Shown: positions 52,476-59,644 of the stretch, piece by piece
Position numbering within the stretch: position 1 is the stretch's first letter
Layout of the letters: each line of letters begins with the position of its first letter
Program-made: the position numbers and the translations under genes
The notes under the pieces: model-generated
The model's database searches: none
Seen by the model: the letters and a program-made list of their open reading frames with translations, nothing else
What the model was told of the DNA's origin: nothing
Assembly: GCA_945873205.1 (NCBI GenBank)
Contig: CAMCCC010000008.1
Coordinates: forward strand, 17,905-81,904
DNA length: 64,000 nucleotides
From: an uncultured bacterium
GTDB lineage: Bacteria > Bacillota > Clostridia > Oscillospirales > Oscillospiraceae
Direction: 5' to 3'

Positions 52476-53328
52476 CGTGCTGATCGTGGGCGGCGGCGCC
52501 GCCGGTATCGCCGCGGCAAGGGCTGCGGCGGAGCATTGCTGGGGCCGGATTCTGCTGGCAGAGCGGGGCGAAGCCCCCGGCGGCGTGCTGCTGCAATGCG
52601 CCCACCGGGGCTTCGGCCCGGGGCTTACAGGGCCGGAAATGGTGGACGAATTGATGAAGGACTTCCCACGGCGGGTGGAGCTGTGGTATAATACCACGGT
52701 ACTCAGAATCACAGAGGAAAAAACCGCTCTCCTCTCCGGGAGGGGCATCGGACTGCGGCAGCTGGCCTTTCAGCGGCTGATCCTGGCCACCGGCTGCCGG
52801 GAGCGGGCCTTTGGAAGCTTGGGCATCGGCGGAACCAGACCCCGGGGAATATATACCGCCGGGCAGGCCCAGGCCCTGCTGAATCAAAAAGGCCGTCTGC
52901 CGGAGGGCCCGGTGGCAATTCTGGGCAGCGGCGATCTGGGGCTGATCCTGGCGGGGCAATTGTCCGAAGCAGGATGCAGCATTGCCGCCCTGGTGGAGCA
53001 GAAAGCCCAGTGCGGCGGCATGGCCCGGAACCGGCGCTGCCTGGAGCAGTACCGCATCCCGCTGCTCTGCTCCGCCACCGTCAGCCGCGTCTGCGGCGGG
53101 GCGGCGCTGGAGGGCGTCATGATAAAGGACCTGGACACCGGGGCGGAGCGTTATCTCCCCTGCAAGAGCCTGCTGATCGCCGTGGGCTATGAGCCGGAGC
53201 GGGAGCTGGTCCGGGGCCTGGAAGGGGCGGAATGGCTCCAACTCTGCGGCAACTGCCGGGAGATCCACCCTATGATCGAGAGCGTTATCACAGAAGGAAA
53301 AACCGCAGGATACGACTGCGTGACTTGA
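52462..53328 (+). CDS. GlpB-like FAD/NAD(P)-dependent oxidoreductase, short form
   Basis: 288 residues from the ATG at 52462, after TTTGGAGGAGT within the previous gene. FAD motif VLIVGGGAAGIAAARAAAE (about 5-23), then the family-typical LLQCAHRGFGPGLTGPEMVD, LILATGCRERAFGSLGI and TRPRGIYTAGQAQALLNQKG. NAD site VAILGSGDLGLILAGQLSEA. It ends at LCGNCREIHPMIESVITEGK and TAGYDC, where relatives continue for another 100 or so residues, so the C-terminal cap is missing. The DUF1667 third subunit that normally follows such pairs is absent. Confidence 0.87.
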   Translation: MESCDVLIVGGGAAGIAAARAAAEHCWGRILLAERGEAPGGVLLQCAHRGFGPGLTGPEMVDELMKDFPRRVELWYNTTVLRITEEKTALLSGRGIGLRQLAFQRLILATGCRERAFGSLGIGGTRPRGIYTAGQAQALLNQKGRLPEGPVAILGSGDLGLILAGQLSEAGCSIAALVEQKAQCGGMARNRRCLEQYRIPLLCSATVSRVCGGAALEGVMIKDLDTGAERYLPCKSLLIAVGYEPERELVRGLEGAEWLQLCGNCREIHPMIESVITEGKTAGYDCVT

Positions 53329-53336
53329 GGGATACA

Positions 53337-54287
53337 ATGACAGACAGATTTGGCAGAAACATAAGCTATCTTCGCATCTCGGTGACGGAGCTTTGCAACC
53401 TCCGCTGCCGCTACTGCATGCCGGAAGAAGGCGTGTGCAAAAAGCGGCACGAGGAGATGCTGCGGGAGGATGAGATGATCCAGGCAGTGGAGGTTGCTGC
53501 CTCCCTGGGCATCACCAAGCTGCGCATCACCGGGGGCGAGCCCCTGGTGAAGAAGAACATTGTCTCCATCTGCCGCCGGGCGGCAGCGGTGGAGGGAATT
53601 CAGGAGGTCTGCCTCACCACCAACGGCATTTTGCTGCCGGAGCTGGCGGCGCCCTTGAAGGAAGCAGGCGTCAAGCGGCTGAACATCAGCCTGGACACCC
53701 TGGATGCGGAGAAATACGCCTATATCACCCGCATGGGCAGCCTGAGCCAGGCAGCGGAGGGCATCCGGGCCGCCATGGATGCAGGCTTTGAGAAGGTGAA
53801 GCTGAACACGGTGCTGATCGGCGGCTTCAATGAGGATGAAATCGTCCCCCTGGCGGAGCTGACCCTGCGCTACCCCATCGACCTGCGCTTCATTGAGATG
53901 ATGCCCATGGTGGAGGGCGGCTTTGGGCCGGAAGCCTTCATTCCCAACACCCGGGTGCTGGAGGTCTTGCCGGAGCTGGAGGAGCAGCCGGCAGACGGCG
54001 GCGTGGCAAAGCTCTACCGGCTGCCGGGAGCCTTGGGCCGGGTGGGGCTCATCAGCCCCGTGAACGCCCACTTCTGCGCCGCGTGCAACCGCATCCGTCT
54101 GACCGCCGACGGCAAGCTGAAGCCCTGCCTCCATTCGGCGGCGGAATACAGCATCAAGGGCCTGAACCGGGAGGAAATGCGCTCTGTCATGGAACAGGCC
54201 ATTTACAACAAGCCCGCCTGGCACGGGGAACTGAACGCCCAGAACCCCAGCCATGCAGGCCGCAACATGAACCAGATCGGAGGCTGA
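53337..54287 (+). CDS. moaA: GTP 3',8-cyclase MoaA
   Basis: Radical-SAM enzyme that starts pterin cofactor synthesis from GTP. 316 residues from the ATG at 53337 after TTGAGGG. N-terminal 4Fe-4S cluster Cys20, Cys24, Cys27 (CNLRCRYC), LRITGGEPLVKKNI, C-terminal cluster in FCAACNRIRLTADGKLKPCL, and the essential Gly-Gly at the very C-terminus. 8 bp after the GlpB-like gene; followed by moaC with a 5-bp gap. Confidence 0.96.
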   Translation: MTDRFGRNISYLRISVTELCNLRCRYCMPEEGVCKKRHEEMLREDEMIQAVEVAASLGITKLRITGGEPLVKKNIVSICRRAAAVEGIQEVCLTTNGILLPELAAPLKEAGVKRLNISLDTLDAEKYAYITRMGSLSQAAEGIRAAMDAGFEKVKLNTVLIGGFNEDEIVPLAELTLRYPIDLRFIEMMPMVEGGFGPEAFIPNTRVLEVLPELEEQPADGGVAKLYRLPGALGRVGLISPVNAHFCAACNRIRLTADGKLKPCLHSAAEYSIKGLNREEMRSVMEQAIYNKPAWHGELNAQNPSHAGRNMNQIGG

Positions 54288-54292
54288 ACCAT

Positions 54293-54769
54293 ATGGATTT
54301 CACCCATTTCAATGACCAGGGCCGGGCCAAAATGGTGGACGTGGGGGAGAAGCCCCCCACCCGGCGGACGGCCACCGCCGCCGCCCGGGTGCTGGTGAAC
54401 GAGAACACCTTTGCTCTGATCCGCTCCGGCGGCATGAAGAAGGGGGACGTGCTCACCGTGGCCCAGGTGGCCGGGGTCATGGGGGCTAAGCGCACCCCGG
54501 ATCTGATTCCCATGTGCCACCCCATATTGATGGACGGCATCGACCTGAGCCTGCACCTGGACGAGGCGCGCTGCGCGGTGGAGATTCAGGCTACCGTCTC
54601 CTGCGACGGCCGCACCGGGGTGGAGATGGAGGCCCTCACCGCCGTCAGCACCGCGGCCTTGACGGTATACGATATGTGCAAGGCGGTGCAGAAGGACATG
54701 GTCATTACGGATATCCGCCTGATCAAAAAGACCGGCGGCGTCCACGGCGATTTTGAACGAAAGGAATGA
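54293..54769 (+). CDS. moaC: cyclic pyranopterin monophosphate synthase MoaC
   Basis: 158 residues. Signature segments: LIPMCHPILMDGIDLSL (substrate-binding), GVEMEALTAVSTAALTVYDM with CKA, and DIRLIKKTGGVHGDF containing the catalytic Lys pair. Converts the MoaA product to cPMP. The ATG at 54293 follows GGAGGCTG. The stop overlaps an ATG of the next gene. Confidence 0.95.
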   Translation: MDFTHFNDQGRAKMVDVGEKPPTRRTATAAARVLVNENTFALIRSGGMKKGDVLTVAQVAGVMGAKRTPDLIPMCHPILMDGIDLSLHLDEARCAVEIQATVSCDGRTGVEMEALTAVSTAALTVYDMCKAVQKDMVITDIRLIKKTGGVHGDFERKE

Positions 54770-54774
54770 CAGAC

Positions 54775-55287
54775 ATGGCATACACAGCAGCAGTGATCAC
54801 CGTCAGCGACAAGGGCTATCGGGGCGAGCGGGAGGATACCAGCGGCCCCAATCTCTGCGCCATCCTCCGCGAGCAGGGCTATGAGGTTCAGTACACCGCC
54901 CTGGTGCCGGATGAGCCGGAGATGATTCAGGCGGAGCTGATCAAGTGTGCGGACGAGCTTCACATCGCCCTGGTGCTGACCACCGGCGGCACCGGATTCT
55001 CCCCCCGGGACATCACTCCCGAGGCCACCATGGCGGTGGTGGAGCGGCCCACCCCCGGCATCCCGGAGGCCATGCGGGCCGAGAGCATGAAGATCACGCC
55101 ACGGGGCTGCCTGTCCCGCTCTGCCGCCGGCATCCGTAAACGCAGCCTGATCGTGAACCTGCCCGGCAGCAAAAAGGCAGCGGCGGAGAATCTGCTGGCG
55201 GTCATTGATCCCATCGGCCACGGGCTGGAAATGCTCCAGGGCCAGGGCAGCGCGGACTGTGGGGAAAGAACCCCATCAAAACCGTAA
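54775..55287 (+). CDS. mog: molybdopterin adenylyltransferase, MogA/MoaB family
   Basis: 170 residues from the ATG at 54775 (MAYTAAVITVSDKGYRGERE), 9 nt after AAGGA; the ATG at 54766 overlapping the moaC stop is the alternative. VLTTGGTGFSPRDITPEAT is the active-site loop. It adenylylates molybdopterin for MoeA. Last gene of the operon. The C-terminal 25 residues (about GSADCGERTPSKP) look like added, poorly conserved sequence. Confidence 0.92.
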   Translation: MAYTAAVITVSDKGYRGEREDTSGPNLCAILREQGYEVQYTALVPDEPEMIQAELIKCADELHIALVLTTGGTGFSPRDITPEATMAVVERPTPGIPEAMRAESMKITPRGCLSRSAAGIRKRSLIVNLPGSKKAAAENLLAVIDPIGHGLEMLQGQGSADCGERTPSKP

Positions 55288-55324
55288 GCGCGGCCATGGA
55301 CTGTCCGCCTGCTTTCCATGATAA

Positions 55325-55372
55325 TACTGCGGACGTGCAATGCACGCCCCTACGGGTGCACCCAAAGGGGGA
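55325..55372. repeat. short palindromic intergenic repeat fragment
   Basis: CGTGCAATGCACG (13-nt dyad) followed by CCCCTACGGG. The same CCTACGGG core appears at 7390 and 37377 here. Such CGTGCA-palindromes are common short intergenic repeats in gut Clostridia; no gene is seen in 55288-55517. Confidence 0.5.
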
Positions 55373-55380
55373 AAGCCAGG

Positions 55381-55424
55381 GAAGAAGCCCTGCGACGCAA
55401 GTCGCAAGGCTTCTTCCACTTTTT
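55381..55424 (+). terminator. terminator of the cofactor operon
   Basis: 16-bp stem (55381-55396 / 55401-55416) GAAGAAGCCCTGCGAC / GTCGCAAGGCTTCTTC with one mismatch, 4-nt loop, then CACTTTTT. Confidence 0.8.
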
Positions 55425-55460
55425 GAAAATCTTTTTCTCCAATGAACAAAAACCGCCCCC

Positions 55461-55485
55461 TGAAACGTCTTATTTATGCCGGCGC
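55461..55485 (+). promoter_or_regulatory. candidate ECF-type autoregulated promoter
   Basis: TGAAAC at 55461-55466, the typical -35 of many ECF sigma factors, with a plausible but non-canonical -10 (CGCAGA) about 16 bp on. It lies just before the ECF sigma gene, where self-regulated promoters are usually found. Confidence 0.35.
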
Positions 55486-55517
55486 AGAGAGACAGCCGGC
55501 GGGAAGGAGACCGAGAC

Positions 55518-56009
55518 ATGGACACAGCGCCATTGCGCACAGCCAGAAGCACCTATGACATTTACAGAGAACATCTGAACACGGTGTACCGTGTGGCATT
55601 TACCTACATGAAAAATCCCTTTGACGCTGAGGACGCAGCCCAGGAAACCTTTGCCCGGCTCATCCGCTCCGGCCAGCGCTTCCGCACGCCGGAGAAGGAA
55701 AAGGCCTGGCTGATCGTCACGGTGTCCAATATATGCAAGGACATGCTCCGCCGCCACTACCGCAGCGACCGAAGCCTGGAGGACTATGAACATCTGGCGG
55801 CCCCGGCCCATGAGATTGACCAGACCATGGAGGCCATCCTGGCCCTGCCGGAAAAATACAAAACGGTGGTATACCTGTTCTACTACGAGGGCTACACCGC
55901 CCGGGAGATCGCCAAACTGCTGGGGGAAAAGCCCAACACGGTAAGCACCCGGATAAACCGGGCAAGACACTTGCTCAAAACCATGCTGGGAGGGGATTTT
56001 GATGACTAA
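55518..56009 (+). CDS. ECF-type RNA polymerase sigma factor
   Basis: 163 residues from the ATG at 55518 after GGGAAGGAG. Region 2 (about 25-90): VAFTYMKNPFDAEDAAQETF and EKAWLIVTVSNICKDMLRRH; region 4 (about 110-160): ILALPEKYKTVVYLFYYEGY and TAREIAKLLGEKPNTVSTRI. It directs transcription of an envelope-stress-type regulon. The next gene overlaps by 8 bp and encodes its membrane partner. Confidence 0.93.
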   Translation: MDTAPLRTARSTYDIYREHLNTVYRVAFTYMKNPFDAEDAAQETFARLIRSGQRFRTPEKEKAWLIVTVSNICKDMLRRHYRSDRSLEDYEHLAAPAHEIDQTMEAILALPEKYKTVVYLFYYEGYTAREIAKLLGEKPNTVSTRINRARHLLKTMLGGDFDD

Positions 56010-57123
56010 CAGACAGATCAGAGACGCCTACGATAAAATCAACATTAGCCCCCAGGCCGCCGATGAAATCTGGCTGCGGGCCATGGAGAGCGCGGAAGTG
56101 GAACCGCAGGAAAAAGGAGCGGGACTGGGCAAACACCGGGGTAAAACCATCCGCCGCACCATTTTGATCGCGGCAGTGATCTCCGCTTTCTTCGCTGTCA
56201 CCGCTTTCGGCATCGGCTACAGCATCCATCAGCAGCGTCAGCAGGAGCTGCGGCAGAAAATGCAGATCGATGCGCATCGGGTGGAGAGCTATGTGGAATA
56301 CCCGCTGCCTTCGGAAGGGGAGCGTCTCGGTGCCGCGGAGACGGAAGAAATCACCGTAACACCCCTTTCAAGTTCTCTCAGCGGTGAGCTTATTTACCTG
56401 TATTTCAATGTTTCTCCTGTGGAGCTCAGCCTGGCCGACTGCAATGAGGACGGCATCTGCTGCTCTGTCGACGGCGAAAAATGGCATTTTGCCTCCGGCG
56501 TTTTCCCTGACCCGGATTTCAGCTATACGCCGGGGGTGGACACCCTGCGCCCGGAGGACGTCATGTACGATACAGAGACCAAAACCCTGACCATGCGGAG
56601 CTTTTTGCGGATCGATGAGGTGGAGACAGGCGGAACCGCCGAAGTGCGGGTGCTGCTCTATCCGGAAGAAAAGGAGATCGGCCGCTTTACCATCCAAATT
56701 CCGGAACTGGAGAGCCGCACCTGCCTGTTCTCCCAACCCTTGCGCTTTTCCAGCGATGAGATGGATATGACCGGTTCGGTTCTTGGCGTGGAGCTGAGCC
56801 CCACCTGCATGTATTTCATCGTAGAAAACGAGGGTGCGGAGCTCTTGCATTATGCGGCACGGGGCCTGACCTGGGACGAGCTGACGCCGGAAGAACAGGA
56901 GCTGTGCAGAAAGAGTAACGCCGCCTGGGCCAGAGCGGTGGACCGCGTCACCCGGGGCACCCTTCACATGGCCGACGGCACGGATTTTGAAGTATCCGGC
57001 TGTAACAGCGGCAACGATGAAAACGGCCTTACCAAATGGTTTGCCGACTGGCCCCTGCAGACCATCGACATCAACGCCGTCACTGCCATCACCATCGACG
57101 GCACCAGGATTGAACTGAACTGA
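56002..57123 (+). CDS. membrane-anchored anti-sigma-like protein
   Basis: 373 residues from the ATG at 56002 after GGAGGGGATTTTG; overlaps the sigma stop. A short cytosolic N-terminus (1-50, ISPQAADEIWLRAMESAEVE, the region expected to bind the sigma factor), one membrane helix (about 52-74, TILIAAVISAFFAVTAFGIG), and a long extracellular domain of about 300 residues. It resembles DUF4179-type partners of ECF sigma factors. The extracellular part probably senses envelope state; no known enzymatic motif is seen. Confidence 0.82.
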   Translation: MTNRQIRDAYDKINISPQAADEIWLRAMESAEVEPQEKGAGLGKHRGKTIRRTILIAAVISAFFAVTAFGIGYSIHQQRQQELRQKMQIDAHRVESYVEYPLPSEGERLGAAETEEITVTPLSSSLSGELIYLYFNVSPVELSLADCNEDGICCSVDGEKWHFASGVFPDPDFSYTPGVDTLRPEDVMYDTETKTLTMRSFLRIDEVETGGTAEVRVLLYPEEKEIGRFTIQIPELESRTCLFSQPLRFSSDEMDMTGSVLGVELSPTCMYFIVENEGAELLHYAARGLTWDELTPEEQELCRKSNAAWARAVDRVTRGTLHMADGTDFEVSGCNSGNDENGLTKWFADWPLQTIDINAVTAITIDGTRIELN

Positions 57124-57148
57124 GACAGCACCGGCACCATCAAAACTG

Positions 57149-57182
57149 AAAAGGACTGGACGACACTGTCCAGTCCTTTTTG
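57149..57182. terminator. terminator between anti-sigma and Xre-membrane genes
   Basis: 13-bp stem AAAAGGACTGGAC/GTCCAGTCCTTTT with 6-nt loop, then TTGTG. Used from both sides. Confidence 0.88.
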
Positions 57183-57186
57183 TGTT

Positions 57187-58170
57187 TTATTGGTTTTCCT
57201 TCCTGTCCAGCAGCAGCTTCGTCATGGTTACCACCACGGCGTAGACCACGCCGCTGACGGCCCAGATGATCCAGGTCCTGTCCCAGGCCTCGGTCACAAA
57301 GCTGACCGCCAGGAACACCGCCGTCACCGTCAGCCAGTAGATGCTGGAGATGGCGCTCATGGTTCTGCTGCGGCTTTTTTCCTTGGGGGAGTACTCCCCG
57401 GTTTTCAGCAGCTTTTTCATGCTGGCTCCCTGCACCGCCGCAGGAATCAGAAACAGCATCCCCACGCCTACCGTCAGCAGCAGGCAGCACACGGCCACCA
57501 GGGCCATAAAGTCGCTGCCGCCCATGGCGGCCAGAAACAGCCAGCAGGGGGACACTACGCACAGGGTCACGCCGATGATGAGGCCGCGGGTATAGGCGCC
57601 GCTGAACTCCTTCTGCCGCTCCCGTACCATGCCCAGAACGCCGTATTCGCAATCGAAGTCCTCCTCGTCCAGATAGGCATAGGGCCGGTTTTGCAGGCCG
57701 GTGTGGATGAAAAGAGACACAGCCGCCGCCACCGTCAGCAGCAGGACCAGCATCCCGATCCCTGCCGCCTGATTCTCCGTCAGGGGCAGCAGGCCCATTT
57801 CACTGACCCCGGCCAGCAGGATCAACGGCGCTGCCGCGATGATGCACAGGAAGGTGGCAATGGCGATGCGCCAGCCGGCTGTCACCCGCCAGGCCAGAAA
57901 GGCGTTGGCCTCCGCCATGCTCACCCGGTGCAGGGGCTGCTCCGCCTCGCCGGCGCTGTACTCCTCCTGCTCCAGCTCATCCTTCAATAAGTAGTCGGTG
58001 GTCACGCCGAACAGCTGGCTCATTTGCAGAACCCGCTCCAGATCCGGCACCGTTTGGGCGCCCTCCCATTTGGACACCGCCTGCCGGGACACCTTCAATT
58101 TCTCTGCCAGTTCCTCCTGGGACCAGCCGTTCTTTTTCCGCAGCGTAATAATTTTATCTGCCAGAATCAT
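57187..58170 (-). CDS. Xre-family regulator with C-terminal membrane domain
   Basis: 327 residues. N-terminal Cro/C1 HTH (about 5-62): LRKKNGWSQEELAEKLKVSR and QAVSKWEGAQTVPDLERVL. About 95-327 holds four to six hydrophobic helices (for example IAIATFLCIIAAAPLILLAG), so the regulator is membrane-tethered. This architecture is common in Clostridia, often next to ABC transporters or stress genes. Divergent from the GntR-ABC operon. AGGAGTTGG precedes the ATG. Confidence 0.9.
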   Translation of the reverse strand: MILADKIITLRKKNGWSQEELAEKLKVSRQAVSKWEGAQTVPDLERVLQMSQLFGVTTDYLLKDELEQEEYSAGEAEQPLHRVSMAEANAFLAWRVTAGWRIAIATFLCIIAAAPLILLAGVSEMGLLPLTENQAAGIGMLVLLLTVAAAVSLFIHTGLQNRPYAYLDEEDFDCEYGVLGMVRERQKEFSGAYTRGLIIGVTLCVVSPCWLFLAAMGGSDFMALVAVCCLLLTVGVGMLFLIPAAVQGASMKKLLKTGEYSPKEKSRSRTMSAISSIYWLTVTAVFLAVSFVTEAWDRTWIIWAVSGVVYAVVVTMTKLLLDRKENQ

Positions 58171-58311
58171 TTTTCCAACTCCTTTTCCCTTTCGCTTGTG
58201 CCCTCAGTATAGCCCATCCCCGGCTTGCATGCAAGCAAAGCGGGCTGTCAATTTGTCAACCGCCGGTTGGCAAGGCGGATTTGGCTTAAGGATTCTTAAG
58301 AAGCCCAGCCC

Positions 58312-58340
58312 TTGACATCCAAATCCTCCTCCTGTATACT
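58312..58340 (+). promoter_or_regulatory. promoter of the GntR-ABC operon
   Basis: TTGACA (58312-58317), 17-bp spacer, TATACT (58335-58340). Confidence 0.85.
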
Positions 58341-58342
58341 CC

Positions 58343-58369
58343 AACTGTACCAAACAACATAGTACAGTT
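58343..58369. promoter_or_regulatory. operator of the YtrA-like repressor
   Basis: Perfect inverted repeat AACTGTAC / GTACAGTT (58343-58350, 58362-58369), 11-bp spacer, starting 3 bp after the -10 box and ending 23 bp before the gntR start. Position over the transcription start suits autorepression. Confidence 0.8.
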
Positions 58370-58391
58370 AACACAGAACGGAGGTGCGGTT

Positions 58392-58754
58392 TTGATCCAC
58401 ATTAACTTCCGGGACGCCCGGCCCATCTATGAGCAGGTGAAGGACGGCTTCTGCCAGCTGATCCTCTCCGGGGCCCTGCCGCCGGACTATAAGCTGCCCT
58501 CGGTGCGGGAGCTGGCCTCCAGCCTGACCATCAACCCCAACACCATCCAGCGGGCCTACCGGGCCCTGGAACAGGAGGGCTATATCGTCTCCGTCCCCGG
58601 CAAGGGCAGCTTCGTCTGCGACGGGGACCAGGCGGCCCGGGCCCGGCGGCAGGAGCTGCTGGACCGCTTTGACAAGCTGGTGGGGGAGATGGAGCAGCTG
58701 GGGATTCCGCGCCGGCAGCTGATCGAAATCCTGAAGGAGGGAGAGAACCAATGA
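58392..58754 (+). CDS. GntR-family (YtrA-like) transcriptional repressor
   Basis: 120 residues from a TTG start at 58392 after CGGAGGTGCGG. Winged helix (about 8-72): RPIYEQVKDGFCQLILSGAL, KLPSVRELASSLTINPNTIQ and RAYRALEQEGYIVSVPGKGS. The short helical tail is the YtrA-subfamily dimerisation region without a ligand domain. It likely represses itself and the ABC genes that follow (ATGA overlap), as YtrA does in envelope stress by antibiotics. Confidence 0.92.
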   Translation: MIHINFRDARPIYEQVKDGFCQLILSGALPPDYKLPSVRELASSLTINPNTIQRAYRALEQEGYIVSVPGKGSFVCDGDQAARARRQELLDRFDKLVGEMEQLGIPRRQLIEILKEGENQ

Positions 58755-59644
58755 TCCAGGTAAATGATCTGATCAAGCGCTTTGACGGCTTCCGGGCCCT
58801 GGACGGCCTGAACATCACCGTGCCCACCGGCGCGGTCTATGGGCTGGTGGGCCCCAACGGGGCAGGCAAGTCCACCCTGATCCGCCATGTGGCGGGCATC
58901 TACCGGCAGGATGCCGGCCAGGTGCTGATCGAGGGGGAGCCAGTGTATGAAAACCCGGCCATGAAGGGGCGCATCGCTTACATCCCCGACGATGTGTTTT
59001 ACTATACCCAGTCCACCATCCGGGACCTGATGCTGTTTTACCGCAGCATCTACCCCCGCTTCAGCCAGGAACGCTTTGAGAAGCTGGGCGGGGCCTTTGA
59101 CCTGAGCCTGAGCCAGCCCATCCGCAAAATGTCCAAGGGGATGCAGAAACAGGCGGCCTTTTGGCTGGCTCTCAGCCGCTGCCCGGACTACATCGTGCTG
59201 GACGAGCCGGTGGACGGCCTGGACCCGGTGATGCGCCGCCAGGTCTGGAACCTGCTGCTGTCCGACGTGGCGGAAAACGGCAGCACGGTGCTGGTGTCCT
59301 CCCACAACCTGCGGGAACTGGAGGATGTGTGCGACCATGTGGGCATCATGAACCACGGCAAGATGCTGCTGGAGCGCTCCCTCAGCGAGCTGCAGGACAA
59401 CATTGTCAAAATCCAGCTGGCCCTGCCGGAGGACCGGGCCCTGCCGGAGGGCCTGGACATCCTCCATCACAGCCTCACCGGCCGCCTGCACCAGCTGATT
59501 CTCCGGGGTCGGGCGGAGGAACTGACCAACCGGCTGGCCGCGGTGCAGCCCCTGTTTCTGGATGTGCTGCCCCTGAGCCTGGAGGAGATCTTTATTTACG
59601 AGTTGGGAGGTGCGGATCATGAAATCAGGAACATCCTTCTTTAA
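58751..59644 (+). CDS. ABC transporter ATPase
   Basis: 297 residues. Walker A GPNGAGKST (about 36-44), signature MSKGMQKQAAFWLALSRCPD, Walker B IVLDEPVDGLDP, H-loop SSHNLRE. It is the YtrB-like ATPase of a GntR-controlled exporter. The signature starts S-K-G rather than S-G-G, a usual variant in this subfamily. Start overlaps the gntR stop; its end overlaps the permease start by 26 bp. Confidence 0.93.
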   Translation: MIQVNDLIKRFDGFRALDGLNITVPTGAVYGLVGPNGAGKSTLIRHVAGIYRQDAGQVLIEGEPVYENPAMKGRIAYIPDDVFYYTQSTIRDLMLFYRSIYPRFSQERFEKLGGAFDLSLSQPIRKMSKGMQKQAAFWLALSRCPDYIVLDEPVDGLDPVMRRQVWNLLLSDVAENGSTVLVSSHNLRELEDVCDHVGIMNHGKMLLERSLSELQDNIVKIQLALPEDRALPEGLDILHHSLTGRLHQLILRGRAEELTNRLAAVQPLFLDVLPLSLEEIFIYELGGADHEIRNILL

